Of a stretch of DNA of 64,000 nt, positions 29,130 through 36,131 are shown piece by piece. The position numbers and the translations under genes are program-made. Every line of letters starts with the position of its first letter. The first letter of the stretch is position 1. The stretch comes from Neolewinella aurantiaca. GTDB lineage: Bacteria > Bacteroidota > Bacteroidia > Chitinophagales > Saprospiraceae. Location of the stretch: contig NZ_VOXD01000026.1 in assembly GCF_008014675.1 (NCBI RefSeq), positions 34,477 through 98,476 on the forward strand, given 5' to 3'. Below the pieces are notes generated by a model. The model was not told the DNA's origin, searched no databases, and saw only the letters and a list, made by a program, of their open reading frames with translations.

Positions 29130-30191
29130 TTAGAGTAGTGGACAAACCTTGAATTCAGGAAGAGGTCTCACCTTGCGTATAATGTACCGAACAGAAAGTT
29201 CCATTCCGCCCCTGTTTTCAGTTGCGATATCGAATTGGCTCGTGTTGAAGTCATAGTTGAGGCCAACCATCAGGTTGTTGTAAGAAATTTCAAACGTCGG
29301 CCAGTAGGCGTCCTGGATCTTGTCCCGGCGTAGTCCCATACCTGCCATGAGGCTGATTTGCTTGTTAAGGGTATTCTTTACCCACACGCGCCCACCTAGC
29401 ATCATAACCAGCTCGTCGTAGAAAGAGCCCTGATTTTGATAAGTGATTCCAGCGACGGCATCGACGATAGGCAGAACCTGAAGGACTCCGGTAGCGTAGG
29501 GGGAAAGGCGGCGCTCGAGTTTAACGCTGACGTCGTCGTAGAACGCCTGGTCGGGAGCAGTAAGGTGATGAAGTGCAACACCTACGTCGAGTTTGGTCCG
29601 ACGGTTATTGCGAACGACGAGTTCGTCGGTCTGCTTCGCCTGCAGGCGCAGGTTGATGCCCAGACCGAAGTCAGGGAAGATGTGGCCATCCTGGCTGTAA
29701 GACTCACCCGATGGAAGGTTAGGGTTGTACTCTCCCCGGACAGGGTCGAACTGACCATCGTAACGAAGGCCTGAATCATCAAATGATCTTTGGATGATGG
29801 CAGCCTTACCACCAACAGATACAATCACCTGCGGAGAGAAGACCTTAGTGTAAGACAGGTTCAGGTCGAGGTTTGCCCAGGTCAATTTACTATCACCGGC
29901 CCGGTCATAGTTAAAGGCGACTCCTCCGGAGAAGAAACCATCATCGCTCGACACGTCAAGAAACTTCTTGTCTACAGCCAGTGTAACGGTTTTGTAATCA
30001 ACCGGGACATCAACCCACTGAGATTTGTAGTTCCCCATTGCACGGATGTCTCCGCGAAAGATTCCCGTCAGAGCGGGATTGAGGTGAAGAGGCGCATTGT
30101 AAAATTGCGAGTAGTGGAAATCCTGTGCAAAGGACGTACCTGAGAACAATGACATGGTCATTGCCACCAGGAGGAAGCGCAAGGTTGACAT
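29130..30191 (-). CDS. PorP/SprF family type IX secretion outer-membrane protein
   Basis: 353 aa. Signal peptide MSTLRFLLVAMTMSLFSGTSFA, then the family start QDFHYSQFYNAPLHLNPALTG and a beta-barrel ending in paired aromatic strands (MELSVRYIIRKV). PorP/SprF proteins sit in the outer membrane and help attach or secrete partner proteins with type B ends. The partner here is almost surely the adhesin two genes downstream. Upstream in-frame ATG at 30227 also possible. First gene of the operon. Confidence 0.93.
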   Translation of the reverse strand: MSTLRFLLVAMTMSLFSGTSFAQDFHYSQFYNAPLHLNPALTGIFRGDIRAMGNYKSQWVDVPVDYKTVTLAVDKKFLDVSSDDGFFSGGVAFNYDRAGDSKLTWANLDLNLSYTKVFSPQVIVSVGGKAAIIQRSFDDSGLRYDGQFDPVRGEYNPNLPSGESYSQDGHIFPDFGLGINLRLQAKQTDELVVRNNRRTKLDVGVALHHLTAPDQAFYDDVSVKLERRLSPYATGVLQVLPIVDAVAGITYQNQGSFYDELVMMLGGRVWVKNTLNKQISLMAGMGLRRDKIQDAYWPTFEISYNNLMVGLNYDFNTSQFDIATENRGGMELSVRYIIRKVRPLPEFKVCPLL

Positions 30192-30703
30192 GGGCAGCTT
30201 TGAGTAGTGAGGTAAGATTATGTTCATTTCAGACGAGGGATATGAAAAAAGTAACAATTGGATGAAAATCTATTTCGGTTATATGTAGATTTTAGCACTT
30301 TGATAGCGAGGCTCAAAACCTCTTCCTCCCAATTTCAGTCCGAATACGCTGCAATGTACAACGCTTTAAAGAAAAACACATAATACCGTTCCATATAATT
30401 ATGCTACCGCTCCCTAAATAATTAAACATTTAGGCTCAACCATAGTAAATAGGCAGGTTTAACAACCTACTTTAGCGTTCAAATCAGCAATGATTTTGTT
30501 TGACACAACTTTAAGCACCCAATTTTCTATTGACACCTTCGGATTTTAGCGACCGTCTTGACAGCGGTTTAGCTTAGTGAAGAGCTCCCCCTCTTTGCTG
30601 AATTTTCTCTGTGTTTTTCCATATCGCTTTCTACTTGACCGGCTGTTGCACTATACGTGCCTGCTGTCATCTTATTTTCTGGGATCATCGAAACGGACTA
30701 AAC
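30192..30703. other. 512-bp AT-rich divergent intergenic region
   Basis: Lies between the T9SS operon (minus) and the beta-helix gene (plus). Strongly AT-rich in 30230-30560 and so a likely regulatory region for both. No single convincing -7/-33 pair, and no small gene, was identified. A frame covering 30611-30703 merely extends the downstream gene. Confidence 0.5.
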
Positions 30704-31705
30704 GTGAAATCTTTTCTACTTCTACTGTGCCTCTCCTTCTCCATTACCTGCATGGCGCAACGTATCTACGTATCACCCAATGGAACTGCTTCAGCTTCAG
30801 GCTCTTCCTGGAGCGAGGCGCTCAACATGGACGCTGCACTCAAGCAAGCTATGAGCGGCATGGAGATCTGGGTTCGTGAGGGCATTTACAAACCCAACGC
30901 TACCGCAGGCCGCAAGGCTACTTTTGTTTTCCCTGCAGGAGTTAAAGTCTACGGCGGGTTCGCTGGCACTGAAAGCAGTCTTACCGATCGCCAACTCGGC
31001 ACCTTTTCTGTACTTTCCGGAGAGATCGGCAAACCCGACGTTACTGCAGACAATGCTTACACTGTTGTTACCCTGAAGTCTGAGGGGCAGGACATCACTA
31101 CTCTCGACGGTTTCATGATTTCAGGCGGTAACAGCCGCAACTTCCGCGAAGGCTTAACCACAGGCAGTGCGGGTGGCGGGCTTTACATCATGGCGGGCAA
31201 AGACAATATGTCTTCACACATGATCACTAACTGTATCTTCGAAAAGAACATGGCACACAACGGAGGAGCTGTACTTGTCGACAGCGGCCGCCCATCCTTC
31301 ATCAACTGTGTTTTCCGGGCAAACAAGGCAGACTTCAACGGAGGTGCCGTTTACAATAAAGGTACTGCTTCACTGGCCAGCCCGATCTTCCGCGACTGCA
31401 CCTTCGAAGCAAACAGCAGCAACTCCGGTGCAGGGATGACCAACAACGGAACCAACGGAGAATCCAGCCCGCTGCTCATCGGTTGTGACTTCATCAACAA
31501 CACTTCTCTTCTCAACGGTGCTGCTATTTACAACATCTTCAACGACAACGGCGAGACGCAAACCATTCTGGAAGATTGCAACTTTGTAGGCAACGATTCA
31601 ATTCTGGGCGACGATGTTTCCGACAACGGAGTATCTAAAGCAATTGCCGCAAAAGCAAAACAAAACGGTGGAGGAAGCCTCCGCCCCACGACTGTTCGTA
31701 AATAA
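30704..31705 (+). CDS. Secreted right-handed beta-helix protein
   Basis: 333 aa from a GTG start at 30704, chosen because it opens a signal peptide (KSFLLLLCLSFSITCMAQ) just after an in-frame leader lacking such a segment. The body repeats the polymorphic-outer-membrane/pectate-lyase pattern (GGAVLVDSGRPSFINCVF, GGAVYNKGTASLASPIF, NCIFEKN, DCTFEAN). It starts YVSPNGTASASGSSW, as in many DUF1565-like surface proteins. No recognisable T9SS sorting domain at the C-terminus (GGGSLRPTTVRK), which is unusual among such proteins in this phylum. Confidence 0.8.
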   Translation: MKSFLLLLCLSFSITCMAQRIYVSPNGTASASGSSWSEALNMDAALKQAMSGMEIWVREGIYKPNATAGRKATFVFPAGVKVYGGFAGTESSLTDRQLGTFSVLSGEIGKPDVTADNAYTVVTLKSEGQDITTLDGFMISGGNSRNFREGLTTGSAGGGLYIMAGKDNMSSHMITNCIFEKNMAHNGGAVLVDSGRPSFINCVFRANKADFNGGAVYNKGTASLASPIFRDCTFEANSSNSGAGMTNNGTNGESSPLLIGCDFINNTSLLNGAAIYNIFNDNGETQTILEDCNFVGNDSILGDDVSDNGVSKAIAAKAKQNGGGSLRPTTVRK

Positions 31706-31740
31706 TAATCTTCAGAAATATATCTCACGTTTTTTCAGGG

Positions 31741-31768
31741 AGTCGGCAGCTATGCCGGCTCTTTTTTT
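31741..31768 (+). terminator. Terminator of the beta-helix gene
   Basis: AGTCGGCA-GCTA-TGCCGGCT stem (one G-T pair) followed by CTTTTTTT, 35 nt past the stop. Confidence 0.88.
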
Positions 31769-31810
31769 GTCCGGACAGGCCAGTTCTAACCGTGCCCTTC
31801 AACCGCTCAT

Positions 31811-31830
31811 GGCACCTGCGTGAGCGCCCC
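31811..31830 (-). repeat. Dispersed element, copy 8
   Basis: Minus strand GGGGCGCTCACGCAGGTGCC. Core GCAGGTG kept, final TGCA changed to TGCC. Between the beta-helix terminator and the TPR-kinase stop. Confidence 0.65.
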
Positions 31831-31916
31831 GAATACCATAGAGCAGGAAAACAGCACTCTAAAGACCGGAGGTAGCATGTGCCCTAAGAAAACATAAGTT
31901 TTGCCGAAACGGCGGC

Positions 31917-33866
31917 TTAGCGGCCCCTCCTGGGCAATATATCCGCAACCGGGATACGTACCGTGACTCTCGTACCTGCGGGCGTTTTATCATCATGAAG
32001 AAGGTCTTCGATCAGGACCCGATTATGGGGGTCGTCGGTGAGCAGCTCGAGCCGGGACCTGGTAATTTCCGTACCCCGCGACTGGTGATAGGGCCTCGTG
32101 ACGTCATTGGCCTGCATTTCAGCCACCCTGGCCCGACCGATGCCATCGTCGGTAACGATGGCGATGATGTTGTCCTCATCGTCGGGGATTGGACGGAACG
32201 TAACGCTGATGTGCCCCTGGGGGCGGGTGCGAAGCCCGTGTTCAATCGCGTTTTCCACGTAGGGCTGCAGGATCATAGTTGGCACCCCGATAATATCCTC
32301 TTCCAGCTCTCCGATCACCTCCACCTTATGGGTTAATTTTCCATCGAAGCGGAGGTGGCAATTGATGTCCAGGTAGTCCTTGAGAAACTCCATTTCATCC
32401 TCCAGCGTAATGTATTCACGATTCGTGTACTCCAGGCTACGCCGCATCAACATCGCAAATTTAGCGAGGTACTTAGATGCCGTACTGGCTTCGTTGGTCG
32501 TGATGAACGATTGGATGCTGTTGAGCGCATTGTAAAGGAAATGGGGATTCATCTGCGCCCTCAGGGCGCGCAACTGCAGCTGGCTGGCCCGAAGGTGCAG
32601 GCTTTCCCGTTCTTTTTCGCGTGCTTCGGTTTCAAAGCGGGCGGCGAACTCTTCCTGTCGCTTGGCGTCCTGAAGTTCATAGTAACGATCCAGGTAATAG
32701 TCGGCATTGCGCTGGCTGTAATAGGCCAGGTCATACGCTTCGATTTCCGCGTAAGACTTGGCCAGCAGTTGGCACAGCTCAGCGGCATGGCCATTAAGGA
32801 CAAGGTTGTCCGGATCTTCTGCTTTTTCGACAATCTCGAGGGTGTCCTGCAACTTCTGGATAGCGCCGGCGTAGTCTTTCTCTTCCAGGAAGAGCTGTGC
32901 CCGCGTCATCTCGATGGAGACCAGTGTTTCTTTTTTGGGGCTTGGGATTGTCCGGTAAATTGCTTCCGCCTCGTTGAGGAGGGGTTTTATCTCGGCTGCC
33001 GATTTGTCTGTTTCGTTCAGATAGGTCCCCAGGTTAGTGTAGGCTGCCAGCATAGCGGCTTTGCTGCCGTTGGCTCCGCTATCGATGATTGACCGAAAGA
33101 TCGTTTCAGCTTCCTCTCCGTATTCTTCTACGTTGGCCAGAACGTTGGCGAGGTTGAGTTTTATCCAGGGGATACGAGCCTGCATCCCGATGGTTTCGCA
33201 GCGGGCAATGGCCAGGCGAAAAGCATTGGCAGCCTTTTCTTCGCTATCCGGTCTGGTCCAGAGCGTACCAAGCCCCGTTTGTGCCAGGGTATAGAAATAA
33301 TGGTCCTTTGTATTGAGGTCGAAGGATGCTCCATTCAGCAAACCCAGTGATTCAAGAAACTTAGGCGTTGCTTTGGCCAAACTATGATCGTGAAGGTAAA
33401 AGTACCCTAAACGGCAAAGTGCTCGTGCACGCAGGCGGTCGGATGAATAAGATTCCAGAAGACGCAGGCTCAGGTCGTAATACTCCCGGGCAAGTTCCAT
33501 TTTTTCCAGGTTGATCAGCACGCCGAGGTAGTCCAGGTAGACTTCTATTTTCTCAGCGATGTCTCCATGTTCATCCACCCGGAGTACAGCCTTTTCGAAG
33601 TACGTCAGGGCTTTGAGGTCATCGTATTCCTGGTTTTCGAGATTCCCCAGGTGTAGCCAGTATGAAAAATCGGATTCCCGTGAGGAGGTGGCACAGAAGA
33701 TTTCTTCCAGTTGGGCCAACAGAAGCCTTGCGCGGTCGGGGCGTGTGTAGACATAATCGGCAATGAGCTCATTGAGAAGCCGGATCCGCCGAAAGTCATC
33801 AGATGTATGGGCTAGTTTTTCCTCCAACGCAACAGAAGCGGCGGTGGTCGAGTAGGTTTCAGTCAT
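31917..33866 (-). CDS. Cytoplasmic TPR-containing LytS-type histidine kinase
   Basis: 649 aa with no membrane helix or signal peptide. About 400 residues of TPR-like helical repeats are followed by a short coiled coil (EEFAARFETEAREKERESLHL). The His_kinase motif QMNPHFLYNALNSIQS lies near residue 439. The HATPase domain has QPYVENAIEHGLR near 539, TDDGIGR, SRGTEITRSRLELL and GTRVTVRIPV. TPR domains bind proteins or peptides, and in RRNPP regulators they bind signalling peptides. An alternative TTG start at 33905 is in frame. It is encoded 51 nt after a 50-aa GG-motif peptide gene and after a LytTR regulator, all on one strand. Confidence 0.92.
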   Translation of the reverse strand: MTETYSTTAASVALEEKLAHTSDDFRRIRLLNELIADYVYTRPDRARLLLAQLEEIFCATSSRESDFSYWLHLGNLENQEYDDLKALTYFEKAVLRVDEHGDIAEKIEVYLDYLGVLINLEKMELAREYYDLSLRLLESYSSDRLRARALCRLGYFYLHDHSLAKATPKFLESLGLLNGASFDLNTKDHYFYTLAQTGLGTLWTRPDSEEKAANAFRLAIARCETIGMQARIPWIKLNLANVLANVEEYGEEAETIFRSIIDSGANGSKAAMLAAYTNLGTYLNETDKSAAEIKPLLNEAEAIYRTIPSPKKETLVSIEMTRAQLFLEEKDYAGAIQKLQDTLEIVEKAEDPDNLVLNGHAAELCQLLAKSYAEIEAYDLAYYSQRNADYYLDRYYELQDAKRQEEFAARFETEAREKERESLHLRASQLQLRALRAQMNPHFLYNALNSIQSFITTNEASTASKYLAKFAMLMRRSLEYTNREYITLEDEMEFLKDYLDINCHLRFDGKLTHKVEVIGELEEDIIGVPTMILQPYVENAIEHGLRTRPQGHISVTFRPIPDDEDNIIAIVTDDGIGRARVAEMQANDVTRPYHQSRGTEITRSRLELLTDDPHNRVLIEDLLHDDKTPAGTRVTVRIPVADILPRRGR

Positions 33867-33917
33867 GGGTGTTGCGTCCTGGGAAGTGTGTAGTAAAGGA
33901 CGCAAACGTACGACGGT

Positions 33918-34070
33918 TTATTGTGGCATTATACCTCCGCACATACGGCGTAACCAGCTACCACGGCGTTTTTTACCACCGACAACCTTATCCATGCTTT
34001 TACGATCCAGAATTTTGTCTTTCTGATCACGCTTTAGCTCTTCAATTGTTTTTTTCCCGTTGTTAGACAT
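33918..34070 (-). CDS. 50-aa double-glycine-type peptide, candidate signal or bacteriocin-like precursor
   Basis: Complete small gene, ATG 34070 to TAA. A charged, helical leader-like half (NGKKTIEELKRDQKDKILDR then KSMDKVVGG) ends in a double glycine at 31-32, followed by an 18-residue cationic tail KKRRGSWLRRMCGGIMPQ with one Cys and a second GG. The leader resembles GG-type natural-product precursors of Bacteroidota (pattern M-x-x-V-x-GG before the core). It lies between a LytTR regulator (107 nt upstream) and a TPR LytS kinase (51 nt downstream), with its own -7-like box. No ABC peptidase/exporter lies in this window. Function is inferred only. Confidence 0.72.
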   Translation of the reverse strand: MSNNGKKTIEELKRDQKDKILDRKSMDKVVGGKKRRGSWLRRMCGGIMPQ

Positions 34071-34096
34071 AGAGAGATCCTTAAACACGTTTGAGA

Positions 34097-34137
34097 AATG
34101 ACCGTTGACCTAGCAGGGAATGCCGATCATGGTCATT
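34097..34137. repeat. Inverted repeat in the peptide-gene leader
   Basis: AATGACC at 34097-34103 and GGTCATT at 34131-34137 form 7-bp arms 27 bases apart in the region upstream of the peptide ATG. Possible leader hairpin or operator. Confidence 0.4.
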
Positions 34138-34149
34138 ATAATACCGCTC

Positions 34150-34157
34150 CAAAAATA
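34150..34157 (-). promoter_or_regulatory. Candidate -7 box for the peptide gene
   Basis: TATTTTTG on the minus strand matches TAnnTTTG. It lies about 80 nt upstream of the peptide ATG, just past the regulator stop. A TTTA sits at about the -33 position within the end of the regulator gene. Confidence 0.45.
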
Positions 34158-34177
34158 GTGCTAATTCTTGGAACATC

Positions 34178-34942
34178 CTAAAGAACGTCTTGGAGAACGC
34201 GAAGTTGCGTCATGAAGGCTGGTCTTCTTCTTCGGCTGACCTCTATTTTTACATCGTCATCCATAATAAGGTAACCTCCGTCACCTTTTACAAATTTTTT
34301 CATGTAGTTCATGTTGATGACGTGTCGTTTATGCACTCTGTAGAAGTTAAACGGCACCAGCATATCTTCGTAAGCTTTGATCGTCTTAGACGCAGTAATC
34401 CGGTTGCCACCGTGCAGGAAAATGTGGGTATAATTATCTTCTGCCTCGAAGCGGACAATATCCCTTATTTTGACAAAGTGGATGCCATCGAGTGCTGCGA
34501 TCGACATTTTCTCGAAAGAGTTCGGATGGCTGGCAAACTGCTGCATCACCTGCAGGCGCTCTCCCGTTTTGCCTTGCTGGCGTGGCCTTACGCGAGCTAC
34601 TGCTTCGACCAGTTTATCGGGGTCGATTGGTTTGAGGATGTACCCGATGCTGGAGTATTCGCAGGCTTTCATCGCAAACTGATCATACGCGGTAACGAAG
34701 ATCACATCGAAAGGGATTTCAGGCAACTGATTCAGCAGCTGGAAGACCTTCCCGTCCTGCAGATTGATGTCGAGAAACGCCACATCAGGTTTAATTCCGT
34801 CCTGGTTGAATAAAGCCAGTCCGCTTTCTACCCCGTCGGCGTCTCCGATCACCTCGACGTCTTCGCAGTGTTCGGCCAGCAGGTGCTTGAGGTTGATCAA
34901 ACCATTACGTTCATCCTCGATAATAACGGCATTCAGTAACAT
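34178..34942 (-). CDS. LytTR-type response regulator
   Basis: 254 aa. Receiver domain with acidic pair IIEDE and phosphoacceptor Asp58 in VAFLDINLQDG, TAYD and the conserved Lys in ILKPIDP. The LytTR DNA-binding domain (about 150-254) has FVKIRDIVRFEAEDNYTHIF, FYRVHKRHVINMNYMKKF and a basic end (EVSRRRRPAF). It is the expected partner of the TPR LytS kinase. First gene of the regulator-peptide-kinase set. Confidence 0.95.
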   Translation of the reverse strand: MLLNAVIIEDERNGLINLKHLLAEHCEDVEVIGDADGVESGLALFNQDGIKPDVAFLDINLQDGKVFQLLNQLPEIPFDVIFVTAYDQFAMKACEYSSIGYILKPIDPDKLVEAVARVRPRQQGKTGERLQVMQQFASHPNSFEKMSIAALDGIHFVKIRDIVRFEAEDNYTHIFLHGGNRITASKTIKAYEDMLVPFNFYRVHKRHVINMNYMKKFVKGDGGYLIMDDDVKIEVSRRRRPAFMTQLRVLQDVL

Positions 34943-34975
34943 ACGGCTTCTTTTATCAGTGTAGTTGGGAAGAAC

Positions 34976-34983
34976 AAATGTAC
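34976..34983 (-). promoter_or_regulatory. -7 box of the LytTR regulator gene
   Basis: TACATTTG on the minus strand, exact match to TAnnTTTG, 33 nt upstream of the ATG at 34942. No clear TTTG at -33. Confidence 0.55.
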
Positions 34984-35161
34984 TATTTTTATATTAGATG
35001 CATCCGCAGGGCGTTCCTGTCATTTGTCCGGTAATTTGCTATCATGAAGATTAGTTCTGTCCGATTAAACGCAACAGCCAGGAAGAACCAGCGAGCTCTG
35101 TTCGGTTCTGAATTGTAGAAAAACGTTTCCGGGTGTCCCGGAGTAAAGCCATGTAAAGTCA

Positions 35162-35169
35162 TATCTTTA
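35162..35169 (+). promoter_or_regulatory. -7-like box of the potassium channel gene
   Basis: TATCTTTA (one change from TAnnTTTG), 20 nt before the ATG at 35190. Confidence 0.45.
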
Positions 35170-35189
35170 GCCCAAATTTTTCCATCCCT

Positions 35190-36020
35190 ATGGCCAATCG
35201 CCGGATCCGAGACCGAGTTCACGAGATTGTTTTTGAAGCAGACACCCCTACGGGTAAGTGGTTTGACATCGGTTTGCTCGTCCTTATTGTGCTCTCGGTG
35301 GTTGTTGTAATGATAGAGAGTTCAGATGACTGGTATAGTCATTACGGGAGAATATTCATCGTACTGGAATGGATGTTCACGATCATTTTCACCTTCGAGT
35401 ATATACTGCGTTTATGGGTTACTATTCGCCCCTGGAAGTACGCCCTCAGTTTTTATGGAATCATTGACCTGATTGCAATCCTGCCCAGTTACCTCAGCTT
35501 TTTCCTCGTCGGGACCCAGTATTTCGTCATCATCCGGATTTTCCGATTACTCCGCGTATTCAGGATCTTTAAGCTCGGCAAGTTCCTTACCGAGGGCGAC
35601 CAATTGCGTAGTGCGCTGATTGCCAGCCGTAACAAGATCATGGTTTTCCTTTTTACCGTCACCCTGCTCGTAGTAATAATCGGATCTGTCATGTACCTCG
35701 TGGAAGGAGGTACAAATGCAGGTTTCAGTTCTATTCCCCGTTCGGTGTACTGGGCGATCGTTACCCTCACCACCGTTGGGTACGGAGACATAACACCTCA
35801 GACATCCGTTGGTCAGTTCCTTTCCGCAGCGGTCATGATTATGGGTTACGCGATCATCGCCGTACCCACTGGTATTGTTACCAACGAAATGATCGCTGGC
35901 GCAAGCGGCAGATCAAGATTCACTAATACTCAGGTTTGCCGGTACTGTGCCCGCGAAGGGCATGCCGACGACGCGATTTACTGCAAGTACTGCGGAGGGC
36001 GCCTGAACGAGCACAAATAA
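35190..36020 (+). CDS. Voltage-gated potassium channel with C-terminal zinc ribbon
   Basis: 276 aa. Six membrane helices: S1 (IGLLVLIVLSVVVVMIES) to S6. S4 is arginine-rich (IIRIFRLLRVFRIFKLGKF), the voltage sensor. The pore loop has the K+ selectivity filter TTVGYGD. After S6 the tail carries two CxxC pairs (CRYCAREGHADDAIYCKYCGG), a small zinc ribbon. It should form a tetrameric K+ channel. The ribbon could bind metal or another subunit; this role is inferred. It ends before a copy of the dispersed element and a convergent gene. Confidence 0.93.
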   Translation: MANRRIRDRVHEIVFEADTPTGKWFDIGLLVLIVLSVVVVMIESSDDWYSHYGRIFIVLEWMFTIIFTFEYILRLWVTIRPWKYALSFYGIIDLIAILPSYLSFFLVGTQYFVIIRIFRLLRVFRIFKLGKFLTEGDQLRSALIASRNKIMVFLFTVTLLVVIIGSVMYLVEGGTNAGFSSIPRSVYWAIVTLTTVGYGDITPQTSVGQFLSAAVMIMGYAIIAVPTGIVTNEMIAGASGRSRFTNTQVCRYCAREGHADDAIYCKYCGGRLNEHK

Positions 36021-36065
36021 TCGTCTGGTGGTATAATTCGTCGAACCTTTCCGGCGGGAATTTAC

Positions 36066-36084
36066 GGGCGCGGACGCAGGTGCA
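36066..36084 (+). repeat. Dispersed element, copy 9
   Basis: GGGCGCGGACGCAGGTGCA, identical to the consensus, then GGGCAAGTAAA. In the 111-bp gap between convergent genes. Confidence 0.85.
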
Positions 36085-36131
36085 GGGCAAGTAAAAAATC
36101 GTTCCTCTGGACCTGACGACCTCTTACCTGT

